From contig CM049316.1 of NCBI GenBank assembly GCA_026874595.1, positions 68,534,676-68,598,675 on the forward strand: a DNA stretch of 64,000 nucleotides, in the 5' to 3' direction. Shown here in pieces: positions 1 to 12,222 of the stretch. The stretch comes from Sipunculus nudus (Eukaryota > Annelida > Sipuncula > Golfingiida > Sipunculidae). The position numbers and the translations under genes are program-made. Under the pieces are notes generated by a model. It was not told the origin of the DNA. It was given only the letters and a program-made list of their open reading frames with translations, and did not search any database. How positions within the stretch are numbered: position 1 is the first letter of the stretch; the number at the start of each line of letters is the position of its first letter.

Positions 1-1687
1 AGACTGGCACGTTTCGACACCATTGGACCTACAAATCTGAAATTCCGCATACAGTTAGATGTCCCCAAAATCTCCTACCATGCCGAAAATTGGGTCAATA
101 TGACTTCGTTCCTTTGAGATATTAAGGAAAACCTCAATTTTTTATTAGAAATCAATTTTCACACTTCAGGACTGCCTAATATCAAAACCACTCATCTGGT
201 TTTCTTCATATTTACCTTAAATATTCCTCTATATAGTTCCTATGTACATGCCAGAAATTAAGTCAGTAATTTTTTAATTTAAAAAAGTTATGGGCCAAAA
301 CATAATGGACTTTGTAAAAAAATCAGGAAAGATATTTGGTCACTTAAGACCAAAAGTGTTTTAAAGGTAGGGACTTTTTTCAGTAATACAACTATAATTA
401 ATCAAAATTTAATTGTATACCAAAAATTAGATCAAAATCTGTTCAATATTTTTTTAAATATCGGCAAAAATATAAAATTGGTAACTTAAATTTTGCCCAA
501 GTTTGACCACGGCACGTTTTTTTCCTGTAAGTACTGTGGATTTAATTTTCATAGCATGTACACATAAGGATTTAATCTGTTAAAATCTGAAATTTGAAAA
601 TAAAAGCTGCAAAATTAGGCTAGTTATTAAATTTTTTTTTAGGCTCTTGTTGTATACCCTGACATTGTCAAGCAGTCCACTTTGATGACTGTAGGTCATT
701 GAGTGTACATCTCTATGCTCCCCAGGCTGTTGGCATAATGTTAGATGTCCCCAAAATCTCCTACCATACCAAAAATTGGGTCATTAGGACTTCGTTCCTT
801 CAAGATATTAAGAAAAAAGCTCCGTTTTCCATAAAAAAAGCCTTTGTTACACTACAAGGCTGCCTATTTTCAAAACCACTGATCTGTTTTTGATCATATT
901 TAGTATTCACATTCTTTCCTACATTTTCTATGAACATACCAAAAATTAGGTCAGTATTGGGTATTATTTTGAAGTTATGGACCAAAATGTAATGCAATTT
1001 TTAAAAAATCAGGATATATATTTACTCACCTAACCTGAGAATTGCTGAAGCTAGAGACTTTTTTTTCAGGAGTATAACTTTATTTAATCAAGATTCAATT
1101 GTTAACCCCAAATTAGATCTGGATTTTGCAAATTCTTCAAGTTATTAGCATAAATAAAAAATCAATACCTTAAATTTTGTCCAACTTTGGCAATGGCACG
1201 TTTTTTCCCTGTAAGCACTGTTGATTTAATTTTCACAGCATATATACATAAGGATTTAATCTATTAAAATCTGAAATTTCAAAGAAATTGATTGGAAAGA
1301 ATAGCTTTTATTCATGTTTTCATACACAATGTCAAGTGTTGTTTACATTTAGCCCACCTAGTGGTACAGCCTTCACTTGCATTATGTAACCCACCCCAGG
1401 CAGCTTCCTTGGCTCAGCTTGGCCAATACCAGCAGGCTTCCCCCCTCAGATGGTGCATAAACTAGATGAATGTTATTATTTTCTGTAGTTGATTCATTCT
1501 TATTATAGGCTATGCTATGCTATTTTAGATTTTGTATTGTACCACCAGGGTTACAATGATTAAAGTGTACATTTAATTGTGTCCACAAAGTGGTGTATTG
1601 CTATGAAAGTGCGGATGTTCATCAGATAAGTAATTCCTTACTTCAGAAGAGTAAAAACTTCACCAGGTGTGAAATTGACTATTAATT

Positions 1688-3635
1688 GTATCGCCAGACA
1701 TAGTCTGGAGATACTATGGTTTTGGCACGGTCGCGCCGCCGCGGCCGCCGAGATTTCTTTTGGACACAATAACTCAAAAAATATTTCACGGATCTTTACC
1801 AAACTTGGTATATGTATAGATATGGGTGAGAGGACGATGCCTATTTAAAATGAGGTCATGACCTCAACTAGGAGAGTGACCTTGACATTGAATATGTTCA
1901 ATTTTGGGGAAAATCACACAAATTCTTTAATATCTCAAGAAATCTTGCATGGATTTATCCCAAAATCAACTTGATGGAAGATCATGGATAGGGTTGTCAT
2001 GTTCCAGAAACTGGTGGCGCCACCTATTATTCTTTACTTGTTTTCATGCCGTTTAATATCCCCAAAATAGCTACTTGACAGTACTGTGAGCATTATAAGT
2101 CAAAAACTAATGGGCAGATTTCTTTCATATTATGCAAATACATAGATATGGGTTATGGGATGATGTTTATTTAAATTGGGGTCATGACCTTTCCTATGAG
2201 AGTGGCCTTGACCTTGAATATTGCCATATATGGTGAAAATCACACAAAATCATTAATTTCTCAATAAGGGATGCATGCATTGGTCCAAAAATCAACTTGA
2301 CCGAAGATCTTGGATAGTAATGTCATGTACCGGAAACAGGTGGCGCCACCTTTATTCTTTTACTTGTTTTCTTGCCGTTTAATACCCAATCATTGCCACT
2401 TAACAGTACATTTATAACCTGTGAGCATTATAAGTCAAAAACTAATGGACAGATTTCTTTCATATTATGCATATACATAGACATGGGTTATGGGATGATG
2501 TATATATAAATTGGGGTCATGACCTTTCCTATTAGAGTGGCCTTGACCTTGAATATTGCCATATATGGTGAAAATTACACAAAATCATTAATATCTCAAT
2601 AAGGGATGCATGCATTGGTCCAAAAATCAACATGTTTGAAGATCTTGGAAAGTTTTGTCATGTACCGGAAACAGGTGGCGCCACCTGTTATTCTTTTACT
2701 TGTTTTGTGCCGTTTAATACCCCATCATAGCCATTTATCAGTACTGTGAGCATTATAAGTCAAAAACTAATTTACAAATTTCTTTCATATTATGCATATA
2801 CATAGATATGGGTTATAGGATAATGTTTATTTGAATAGGGGTCATGACCTTTCCAATGAGTGGTCTTGACCTTGAATATTGCCATATATGGTGAAAATCA
2901 CACAAAATCATTAATTTCTCAATAAGGGATGCATTGATTGGTCCAAAAATCAACTTGACTGAAGATCTTGGATAGTAATGTCATGTACCGGAAACAGGTG
3001 GCGCCACCTGTTATTCTTTTACTTGTTTTCGTGCCGTTTAATACCCCATCATTGCCACTTAACAGTACATTTATAACCTGTTAGCATTATAAGTCAAAAA
3101 CTAATGGACAGATTTCTTTCATATTATGCATATACATAGACATGGGTTATGGGATGATGCATATATAAATAGGGGTCATGACCTTTCCAATGAGTGGCCT
3201 TGACCTTGAATATTGCCATATATGGTGAAAATCACACAAAATCATTAATTTCTCAATAAGGGATGCATTGATTGGTCCAAAAATCAACTTGAACGAAGAT
3301 CTTGGATAGTGTTGTCATGAACGGGAAACAGGTGGTGCCACCTGTTATTCATTTACTTGTTTTCGTGCCGTTTAATACCCCATCATTGCCACTAAACAGT
3401 ATTGTGAGCATTATAAGTCAAAAACTAATGGACAGATTTCTTGCATATACATGGACATAGGTTAGGGGATGATGTATATTGAAATTTGGATCATGACCTT
3501 TTCTATGAGAATGACCTTTTTTATGAGTGTGGTCTGATATTAATTGTTGCTGAAGATGGGGGGCCTATTCTTAAAGGGGGGGGGGATTAATTGTCTGGCG
3601 ATACTATGGCACCTGCGGTGCCAAGAAATATCTAG
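1688..3635 (+). mobile_element. Complete Helentron-like element, family D, nested in A1
   Basis: The left end GTATCGCCAGAC (1688-1699) folds with the following GTCTGGAGATAC into a hairpin. The exact inverse GTCTGGCGATAC recurs at 3593-3604. It is followed by a perfect 3' hairpin GGCACC-TGC-GGTGCC and terminal CTAG (3632-3635) before T. A hairpin about ten bases before CTAG|T is the classic Helitron 3' end. A CpG-rich GCC tract lies at about 1729-1750. The empty site (ATTAATTCCAG) is preserved in the two other A copies near 29312 and 54475, so the boundaries are well supported. Confidence 0.88.
1750..3500 (+). repeat. Tandem array of about 330-base units inside element D
   Basis: Five units are marked by the palindrome GGTGGCGCCACC at 2013, 2339, 2674, 2997 and (with one change) 3331, at spacings of about 323-335. 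Each unit also has a GGTCATGACCTTTCC-type segment, a CCTTGACCTTGAATATTG segment and the sentence-like block CATTATAAGTCAAAAACTAA. Units are highly similar, so array growth is recent or homogenised. Confidence 0.85.
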
Positions 3636-5025
3636 TTCCAGTAATAAATTAAAACTGGGATAGTAATTAGCACAATGATATTGTTTGTCCCTCATTCAAC
3701 CAACAGTGTGTATACTTTATTTGAAAAGATGTTTTATTTTATCAAATTTACTGAATCTTTTATTTTATTTTGGTGAATAAAATTAAGCATGTACTGAAAA
3801 CTTCTATGTGCAAAACTTTTTAATAGTGATTCAAGGAATAATCTTGTAGATGCCATGTTGTGGCATTATATTCTTTTAAATTCAGTTTAAACATTTGTGA
3901 TTTAAAAATAAAAAAAATATATGTGTATGCATAATATGACCCAATATGAGCTACACTCTGGATATATAATGATTGCAACTTTTGCAACAATTCTAATATA
4001 GTAACTTATAGTTTCAGTTTTTTTATTAAAAATATATAAAACTTGTAAATAAAAAAAAAATGATTCAGATAAAAACTTCTAAATGAAAAAATGTATATAT
4101 GCTAAAAAAATAGGATTATATATAAAAACTTAAATGCATTATTTATTTGAAAGTGAAATAAAGGTATTAGTCCATTCTGTCCACTTGCCTGTCCATCTGT
4201 AAATTTTCATATGCATCACAGTATCTAAAAACTTTTACTGTTTTTCTTCATGACAGTCTTGTCAGAGTATTAGTTTGCAATCATATATTTAGAACTTTAC
4301 TATAACCAAGTAGGAGGGCCCCTTTCCTCTTAGCTTTTCATATTCTTATAATAAATGAAAAACATTACAATAGAATATTTCGACATCCACCTTCATGCTG
4401 CCCTCACTTTTCCCTTCTCATAACCCCATCCCAGAGTCAGCCTCAGTAAGCAAGAACAAGATGAATCAGATATATTCATACTTAAATATTTTGTTTAACT
4501 ATTTGTCTATAGGTACCTATGTACATACCAGAAATTATGTCAATATTGTGTAATATGTAGACATAGTGGGCATCACAATAATGTACCTTGTCAAGACTAA
4601 AGAGATATTGTGTCATACAGCACAAATTCATAAATCACTTCATCAGCATAGTTAATCATAACATCATATCTGTCAAATTGAAAGCTTGCAGACTACCATA
4701 CACTTTAGATCCTTCAACAAATAGCCTTATCATCATTCTACTACTGCTCATTACTGCCGTCATTGCATTCATATTTGCTCAAATATATCACAATTTTCAA
4801 CCCCTCCTAAATAAATGAAAAATAAACTACTATATTTTACTCTATTAATCCATCAGTCGGGTAATTTCATTTATCATTTACTCACATATTACATTACATT
4901 CCTTTATAATAGCCCAACATGTCCATGATATTCATAATCTTTATCAACTCGATATAGTATCACAGTGGAGTAACATTTATAGTCCAATCACAATCAGCTG
5001 AGCGCCATGACCCATGGGTCCCTTG

Positions 5026-5660
5026 TCTTTAAAAAGTAATTAAGAGAGCTTAATGCCATACCGGTTTGGCATCCCCATCCGCTTCTGCACTTTTAAAAGG
5101 CTTATATCACCTACATGCTGGCATCTATCAATATTATATCATAATTCTGTATTATTATTGCAAAAAATGTTCCTGGTGTTTTGATCTTGACTTATGCTCT
5201 CAAGGTCAAGTCACAGTAGATTCTGGGCATTGCTTGTTCATTAGCACAATAACAACAAGGGTTTTGATTTGATTTTGTTCTAATTTAGTGGAAGGCATCT
5301 ATTAATGCCACTATCGAAATGATTAACTTTTGGTTGACCTTGACCCATATTTGCGCAATTTTTTAGCACTTTGGCATTATCACCAATGACTGAATATCAT
5401 CAAAAAATGGTTTTCAGTGCTTCCTAGGCATACTGTCAAATATTCTTGTATATCAGTATTGCCCCATACTAATTCCAAATAGTTTTTTTTTTTTAATTTG
5501 GTCACTGATATAATTTAGCACAGTGACCAAATACTGTCAAAAAATGGTTTTAGGCGCAGCTAAGGCATATTATTAAATATTCTTATGTTTCAGTATTGTT
5601 ACATTCTGATTTCACAGTTTTCTGAAATTAGGTCATTCTGACCTGATTTAGCCTTAAAAC
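5026..5660. other. Non-genic stretch with a degenerate tandem pair
   Basis: No gene is seen. Two diverged units of about 130-150 bases share CAAAAAATGGTTTT and CAAATATTCTT/TAAATATTCTTAT phrases (about 5400-5600). A short inverted repeat GCCATACC/GGTTTGGC lies near 5054-5070. Confidence 0.5.
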
Positions 5661-6243
5661 TTTGTTTATATTAAAAACTAGGTCAGTATTGCGTCTTGTT
5701 CTGAAGTTATGGGCCCAAACATAATGCACTTTTTAAAAAATTAGGAAATATATTTACTCACTTAACAAGAGAATTGCTAAAGCTTGGGAATTTTTTTCAG
5801 GAATATAACTTTATTTAATCAAGATTCAGTTGTCTACCCAAAATCAGATCTGAATTTAATTTTTTTAAGTTATAAGTATAAATAAAAAATCAATACCTTA
5901 AATTTTGTCCAATTTTGGCAATGGCCCATTTTTTCCTGTAAGCACTGTTGATTTAATTTTCACAGCATATATACATAAGGATACATAATACTTCAAAATC
6001 TGAAACTTCAAAGGAATTGATTGAAAAGAGTAGCTTTTATTCAAGTTTTCATACATCATGTCAAGTGTTGTTCACATCAAGCCCACCTAGTAGTACAGCC
6101 TTCACTTATGTCATGTAACCCACTCCAGGCAGCTTGCCTTGGCTCAGCTTGGCCACTAATAGCAGGCTACCCCTCTGCCCTGCACTCCCCCCCCCTTCCC
6201 CCCCCCCCCCCCCCCCCGATCCATAAACTAGATGAATGTTATT
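5661..6243 (+). mobile_element. Family A fragment
   Basis: It matches the second half of A1 (about 926-1480), including the ACTAGATGAATGTTATT phrase and a long poly-C tract (about 6187-6217). It is broken at its right side by element C1, whose left end directly follows GTTATT. Confidence 0.7.
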
Positions 6244-8377
6244 GTATCCGCCAAAACAGAGTTTTGCGGATACTATGTTTTCAGCTGCACGCCGCCGCTG
6301 CTGCCGCCGTAGGTGTCCGGAGAACTCATCCGTAACCGCTGGGCAGAATTTTACGAAACCCAGGATTATGTTCGGGTCACATGTGAACTGCTGCGCCCCG
6401 ATTTTGTTTTGACCTCTGACCTTTCCTCTGCACTCTGAGTCCGTTTGTGCGTCTGTTTCCACACATAAATCCACATATCTCCGATACCGTTTGACGGATC
6501 AGGAAATTTTTTTGCACAAATGTAGCCCTTGGAGAGCTTTATAACATACACAAAAAATGGTGGCGCCACCTGCAACCATGTTTGCACAGTGTCCATCTGT
6601 TCGTCTGCCTTGGGTTAAAATCACTCATATCTCTGCAGTGATTTGACTAATTCACCTGAAATTTGGCATGCGTATACATCCTGGATAGCTTTTTTGATTT
6701 TATGACAGGTGGCGCCACCTACATTCACGTTTATGCTGCAGACATCCAAGCTCATATCTCGGGAACCGTTTAACCGATCAGGAAAATTTTTTTTGCACAA
6801 ATGTAGCCCTTGGAGAGCTTTATAACATACACAAAAAATGGTGGCGCCACCTGCAACAATGTTTGCACAGTGTCCATCTGTTCATCTGCCTTGAGTTAAA
6901 ATCACTCATATATCTGCAGTGACTTGACTAATTCACCTGAAATTCGGCATGCGTATACATCCTGGATTGCTTTTCTAATTTTATGATAGGTGGCGCCACC
7001 TACATTCACATTTACGCTGCAGACATCCAAGCTCATATCTCGGGAACCGTTTGACCGATCAGGAAAATTTTTTTGCACAAATGTAGCCCTTGGAGAGCTT
7101 TATAACATACACAAAAAATGGTGGCGCCACCTGCAACCATGTTTGCACAGTGTCCATCTGTTCGTCTGCCTTGGGTTAAAATCACTCATATCTCTGCAGT
7201 GATTTGACTAATTCACCTGAAATTTGGCATGCCTATACATCCTGGATAGCTTTTCTGATTTTATGACAGGTGGCGCCACCTACATTCACGTTTACGCTGC
7301 AGACATCCAAGCTCATATCTCGGGAACCGTTTAACCGATCAGGAAAATTTTTTTGCACAAATGTAGCCCTTGGAGAGCTTTATAACATACACAAAAAATG
7401 GTGGCGCCACCTGCAACAATGTTTGCACAGTGTCCATCTGTTCATCTGCCTTGGGTTAAAATCACTCATATCTCTGCAGTGACTTGACTAATTCACCTGA
7501 AATTCGGCATGCGTATACATCCTGGATTGCTTTTCTAATTTTATGACAGGTGGCGCCACCTACATTCACGTTTATGCTGCAGACATCCAAGCTCATATCT
7601 CGGGAACCGTTTGACCGATCAGGAAAATTTTTATGCACTAATGTAGCCCTTGGAGAGCTTTATAACATACACAAATTATGGTGGCGCAACCTGCAACCAT
7701 GTTTGCACAGTGTCCATCTGTTCGTCTGCCTTGGGTTAAAATCACTCATATCTCTGCAGTGATTTGACTAATTCACCTGAAATTTTTGGCATGCGTATAC
7801 ATCCTGGATAGCTTTTCTGATTTTATGACAGGTGGCGCCACCTACATTCACGTTTACGCTGCAGACATCCAAGCTCATATCTCGGGAACCGTTTAACCGA
7901 TCAGGAAAATTTTTTTGCACAAATGTAGCCCTTGGAGAGCTTTATAACATACACAAAATATGGTGGCGCCACCTGCAACCATGTTTGCACAGTGTCCATC
8001 TGTTCATCTGCCTTGGGTTAAAATCACTCCTATCTCTGCAGTGATTTGACTAATTCACCTGAAATTCGGCATGCGTATACATCCTGGATAGCTTTTCTGA
8101 TTTTATGACAGGTGGCGCCACCTACATTCACGTTTACATTGCAGACATCCAAGCTCATATCTCGGGAACCGTTTGACCGATTGGGCCAAAATTTTGCATG
8201 TGTATAGATCTCACATAGCTCTTTATCATACGCAAAACTGGTGGCACTACCTGCAGCCATTTTTGCACAGCTCCTGTCTGTTTGTCTGCCATTGGATAAA
8301 ATCACTCATATATCGGCAGTGGTTTGACATATCTGCCTGAAATTTTGCAGGTTTGGGCCAAAGTTTTGCATGTGTAT
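6244..8377 (+). mobile_element. Helentron-like element, family C (copy C1, 3' end missing)
   Basis: The left end GTATCCGCC pairs with the nearby GTTTTGCGGATAC to form a terminal hairpin. A GCC/GCTG-rich tract follows (about 6287-6312). The body is a 280-base tandem array. The sequence stops mid-unit at GCATGTGTAT, where the LTR of the retrotransposon begins. The expected C right end (GCGGATAC, hairpin, CTAG) is not found beyond the retrotransposon, so this copy was truncated or rearranged. Confidence 0.78.
6480..8377 (+). repeat. 280-base tandem array (dimeric unit) in C1
   Basis: Palindrome GGTGGCGCCACC recurs at 6559, 6708, 6840 and onward with alternating spacing of about 149 and 132 bases, so the 280-base unit is an old dimer of about 140-base monomers. 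Both halves keep CTCATATCTC and a GAACCGTTTGACC-like core. Near-identical 70-codon frames inside the units are only a product of the repetition. Confidence 0.9.
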
Positions 8378-9510
8378 TGTCACCAGAAATCGGTGACAAT
8401 ATGTACGGTGTTTTGTATCATAGTTTAACGAAGTCTGTTCTCTATTGATATTGACGTGAAACGTCATCCTAAAGCGTTGACAGGTCTTGATTGTATATAT
8501 ATATATATATTGTGTATTCTTGTATGGAATCCCATCGGCTATCAGCTGATTTATCCGTGTCACGCATCGTGTGTAATTATTTCTGGTATGTGGGTCGCCA
8601 AGGTGACGCTAACAGTCAAACTAGGTCACATATATCCTTATATGGGACACTTGAGAAATGAGCCAATCAGAGAACCGGATCGCCGTATTGTGACGACGAT
8701 TGTGACGTCAGAGTTCAGGGAGAGACGCTGGAAGCTGCCTTCAGTTGGGTCTTGAAGCTTGAGGTGGCAGCACGCACGCACGGGAGTAGGAACATTGAAA
8801 CGCCAGGAACGACATAGAAGCAAGCTTCTACAAGGACCCAGCTCATGAGAACTCAGCCGTGCTGCAGAAAGAGCTTCGTATTGGCGATATAGAGAGAGCA
8901 CGCTCGTCACCTGCCGGCCTAGTTCAGCTTGACCTAGATACATAACCGCCGTAAGCCGTGAAACCGTTGCTACACGAGCAAGGTCAAGGACTCTAAGCTC
9001 TACATAAACAAAGGGCGCTATTGCATGCATGTGAATGTAAACCTACCCGGGTCGCTGACAAGCAAGATCAGTTGAAGATCGCTAAACTCAGAAAGACTAT
9101 ATGCTGCTAACCATACGCTAGATTCTACACAAAACAGTAACCAGAGATCTCTGAAGGAACTGGACTTTATTGGTTTTTATACAAACCACGGACTCAGTAA
9201 ATATCCTGTATTTTTAATGTGAAGAACTGTCGTATTGACACATCAACGCACACACTCACACTTGTGTCTCTGTAAGTATTGTCTTGAATATATTTGTGAA
9301 TTTAACCTCATGTCTCATAGTTTCTATTGATCTGGGTGTATGATTGTCTGGTATTTTTTATACACGTCCTTAAAAGAACCTGGAAATGTCACCTGTAATG
9401 ACCGGGATCTAATTTCTTGATTAATGAAATCAAGTGGCGAGCGTTAACCCATCCTATTGTTTTATAGGATATATCCGTTGTAAAGTTTTCATGTTAAGTT
9501 AGGGGTGACA
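8378..9510 (+). repeat. Candidate 5' LTR
   Basis: It begins TGTCACC and ends GGTGACA, a 7-base inverted terminal repeat in the TG...CA form, giving about 1133 bases. It abuts repeat sequence on its left and a primer-site-like sequence six bases from its right end. The 3' LTR is missing, so its limits cannot be checked by comparing two LTRs. Confidence 0.5.
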
Positions 9511-9515
9511 TTGTA

Positions 9516-9533
9516 TGGCGAGCGTGCCAGGAT
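9516..9533 (+). other. Candidate tRNA primer binding site
   Basis: TGGCGAGCGTGCCAGGAT starts with TGG, the complement of a tRNA 3' CCA, just after the candidate LTR. A similar TGGCGAGCG occurs at about 9434, inside the LTR. The tRNA was not identified. Confidence 0.4.
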
Positions 9534-10231
9534 ATAATTAGCCTTAAAAAAAACTGGCTAATTACAGTGAGTTTCAGAAGTTTTGAACTGAGAAAACAGT
9601 ACTGAAACCAGACATTCATATACTCAAACCAGAGTTGATCTGAATTAATAATTGGAAATGACACCAAACTGATGTTATAGTGTATACTTGCTCAATGAAA
9701 TTACCCCACTATTAGGAGTTAATATTTATTCTGTGAGAATATTACCTGAAGCATAACATTGTTTCAGGATTAGCATATACCTTGAAGATTTGGCTAGAAC
9801 ACATGCATGTTTTGTGAGTAATGCTAGTTCAGTGATACCTGAACATCATTACTGATTTGATATAAACCCAGATTAGAGTGAACATTTTTGATGTTGTTAG
9901 ATACGCCCTGGTATAATTTTTCCTACACTGGTTTGTGATTGGTCACGTGGTAGGGTCTCTTTACAGGTAAGTTTACCCCTCCCGATTGGCATGGTAATCA
10001 TAGGTGCATGGTGTTTATTGATATCTTGATATCCATCCGTCCATCCGTCTGACCCTTCGTCCGACCTTCCGTCCGTCCGTCCGTATAAGTAGATTTTGAT
10101 GCGTAGAGCTACCGTAGTGTTATTGTACGGATACCGCCGGTTCGTTAGGTTGGCTTTGACAGTACGTATTTACGGATTTTTAAGAGCCGATATTACTAGA
10201 TACTGGAATCTTACTAGGTTAGAGCGTTACC
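9534..10231 (+). other. Retrotransposon leader
   Basis: Untranslated region between primer site and gag. It has no long frame. At 10028-10085 it carries imperfect CCGT/CCGTCCGT repeats, unexpectedly like the simple repeats just inside the left ends of the family A and B elements. Confidence 0.45.
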
Positions 10232-10597
10232 ATGGAAACGTTAGAGTCACTTGTTAGATGCGGGCAGGCCTTGGGGCTTAAGGACCAGGCTTTACAAGAT
10301 TATGTTGAGGCTAGACGGCGTGCGGATGAAGAACGTGAGGAAAGAGCTAGGCAACGTGAAATAGAGCGTGAGCAGCGGGAAATAGAGCGCGAGCGAGAGG
10401 CTAGAGCCCACGAATTAGAGGTTCTAAGGTTAAAGTCTGACTCTGGGGTTAAAGAAGAGAGAAGTAGGGATGTATTCCCGAAAATCCAGCTTCCACCTTT
10501 TGATGAGGCTCACGATCAGCTAGATGCGTTTCTTGAGCGATTTGAACGATTAGCTGTATGTCAAGGCTATGATAGGGAGAATTGGGGCTTCACCTGA
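10232..10597 (+). pseudogene. gag N-terminal part (frameshifted from the rest)
   Basis: ATG in a good context (ACC before ATG) opens a 121-codon frame. Residues about 28-75 are a highly charged, Glu/Arg-rich heptad-like region (REIEREQREIERERE), probably a coiled coil. Residues about 85-118 (IQLPPFDEAHDQLDAFLERF) are the usual start of a Gypsy-type capsid domain. The frame then runs into a stop at 10595-10597, while the capsid continues without a gap in the +2 frame from 10582. A one-base loss in or near the GGGG run at 10584-10587 explains this. It is a decay mutation or sequencing error, since a shift in mid-capsid is not a known programmed site. Gag proteins form the retrotransposon particle and bind its RNA. 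Confidence 0.75.
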
Positions 10598-12222
10598 GTC
10601 CGTTACTGCGGGGTAAGGCGCTAGGGACTTACACACACTTATCGGTTAGTGAGGCCATGGATTATGATAAGTTAAAGATAGCCTTGTTAAAGCGATACCA
10701 AACGACCGAAGAGGGTTATCGACACAAGTTTCGGACTTGTAGGCCTGAGCGAGGCGAAACGCCGAGTCAGTTTGCGGTGAGACTGAGTGGATACCTAGAC
10801 CATTGGATAGGGATGGCAGGGGTCGGAGGTGACTACGACGGGGTAGTTAACCTGTTGATGTGTGAGCAGTTCGTAAACTGCTGTAGTAGGGATCTCTCTA
10901 TGTTTTTGAAAGAGAGACGGTGTCGTGACTTTGATAGTATGGTAGACTTAGCCGAGAGATATACGGAGGCTCATGGTGTACACAGCCTTACAGCAGGTCC
11001 TCGTTATGGCAATAATGTGCCGCGTCCAGCGCAACCGGTATCTCAGCCTAGAGAGAAGCGAGAGGTTGAGCGCAGTTGGGACGGTCAGACATTTAAGCCA
11101 TCAGGAGGCATCAGATGTTATTTATGTAATGAACTGGGACATAAGGCGCGGGAATGTAAGACTAGTGCCCGGTCGAGGCCTAGGTCTTCCCCTCAAGTAG
11201 GGCGTGCTGCTGGCGATCAGCAGAGGTATAGGACTAATTTTAGCCCCCCGTATAACCCAAAACAGAAACCGGAGACTATGTCAATGGCAGTAGTCGAGGC
11301 GGAAACGGAGACAGTCGGTGCGGTGAAACCGGAAGTAGAGAGTCGTAGTCAGTCGTTAGGATTTGCTGCCCAGACAGAAGGCGGAATCTCGTTACCTGTG
11401 TGTGAAGGGCTGGTGAATGGTAAGTCAGCGAGGGTGCTGCGGGATTCGGGATGTTCCTCGGCAGGAATACGTGAGTCGTACGTGGAGCCGAATCAGTTCA
11501 CCGGACACCAGGTCGAGTGTAGGTTGTTCGACGGGTCTGTAAGACAATTTCCTACGGCTAGGATTAATGTGGACTGTGCGTACTTTGTCGGTACTATCGA
11601 GGCAATGGTGGTCGAGGATGCTGTATGTGATTTAGCGCTAGGTAACGTAGCAGGAGCGCGTGGTCCGTATGATCCGGACCCGACGTGGAAGTCTGAGCGG
11701 TCCTCAGGCATAGTGTGTGACGGTGTAGAGTCACAAAAGGAGGTGTCGTCCGTGGTGGAGACACGGAGCGCTGCACGAGAGAAACAGATACCGACGCGTA
11801 GCTTGAATGTTGCAAGCCCAGTTGCCGATGTGAGTCCGGCCGAATTTTTGAAGGCGCAGGAGGAGGATGGGTCTTTAGCGCCGTATTGGAGGCTAGCTAG
11901 AGAGGCTAGAAATGATAGTCCATTTAGAATTGAGGACGGATATTTAGTTCGGGTTGTGAGTGATAAACGGGGAGATCAAGATGGATCTCGAGTGGTGGTA
12001 CCTCAGACGTTACGGTACGACGTAATGAGGATGGGCCACGAAGCGGTTATGGCGGGCCATCAGGGCATAGACAAAACGCACGACCGCGTGAGAACTCAGT
12101 TTTTCTGGAAAGGGATGTATAATGACATTGCTGAGTTTTGCAAGTCCTGTCCCATTTGCCAGAAAACCATACCTAAAAGGCAAGGTGCCTGGAGCTACGT
12201 TAGGCCAGATGCCATTAATTGA
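10582..12222 (+). pseudogene. gag (SCAN-like capsid, CCHC knuckle)-protease-integrase N-terminus
   Basis: A 546-codon frame that continues the gag above. Residues 3-131 are a capsid with the pattern of the SCAN domain: LSPLLRGKAL, then ALLKRYQTTEEGYRHKFR, EQFV, LAERYTEAHG. The SCAN family is known to descend from Gmr1-like gag. A zinc knuckle follows, C179-x2-C182-x4-H187-x4-C192. The aspartic protease has D288-S-G and a later LALGNVAGA segment. The integrase HHCC zinc finger is H486, H493, C523, C526 with WKGMYNDI between. No reverse transcriptase lies between protease and integrase: the Gmr1 order. It breaks after residue about 534. Integrase-like sequence goes on in another frame to about 12261 and then stops, so the D,D,E catalytic site is lost. 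The element cannot encode a full pol. Confidence 0.82.

Larger units (their letters stand above)
1..5025 (+). mobile_element. Helentron-like element, family A (copy A1, left end outside window)
   Basis: The interior matches the complete copy at 27535-30558 from about 105 bases inside its left end. It contains two tandem body units of about 690 bases: the phrase GTTAGATGTCCCCAAAATC occurs near 51 and again near 744. A C-rich tract lies near 1440. The right end shows the subterminal repeat CAGCTGAG (4995-5002), the hairpin palindrome GACCCATGGGTC (5009-5020) and terminal CCTTG. A family D element is inserted at 1688-3635. No protein-coding potential was found, so the copy is non-autonomous. Helentron classification is inferred from end structure. 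Confidence 0.8.

Noticed and set aside
1750-3500. CRISPR-like regular repeats
   Set aside because: Units of about 330 bases are contiguous similar sequence without unique spacers; a eukaryotic minisatellite in element D.
4588-4818. Short frame with a hydrophobic segment, also in the A copy at 55515
   Set aside because: Starts on TTG or no ATG, AT-rich code gives Ile/Leu runs, and the third A copy near 30230 lacks its first half; a by-product of family A similarity.
6187-6217. Long poly-C tract as a regulatory element
   Set aside because: A C-tract of variable length sits at the same place in all family A copies (1440, 13259, 29067, 54230); simple-sequence slippage explains it.
6990-8044. 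Four near-identical 70-codon + strand frames in series
   Set aside because: They lie in the 280-base tandem units, open on GTG inside the GGTGGCGCCACC palindrome, and owe their similarity to DNA repetition; no ATG, splice or domain support.
8638-9030. 130-codon minus-strand frame
   Set aside because: Lies within the candidate LTR, antisense to the retrotransposon, with no recognisable domain.
11493-11815. Two minus-strand frames antisense to gag-protease
   Set aside because: Shadow frames of the coding strand.
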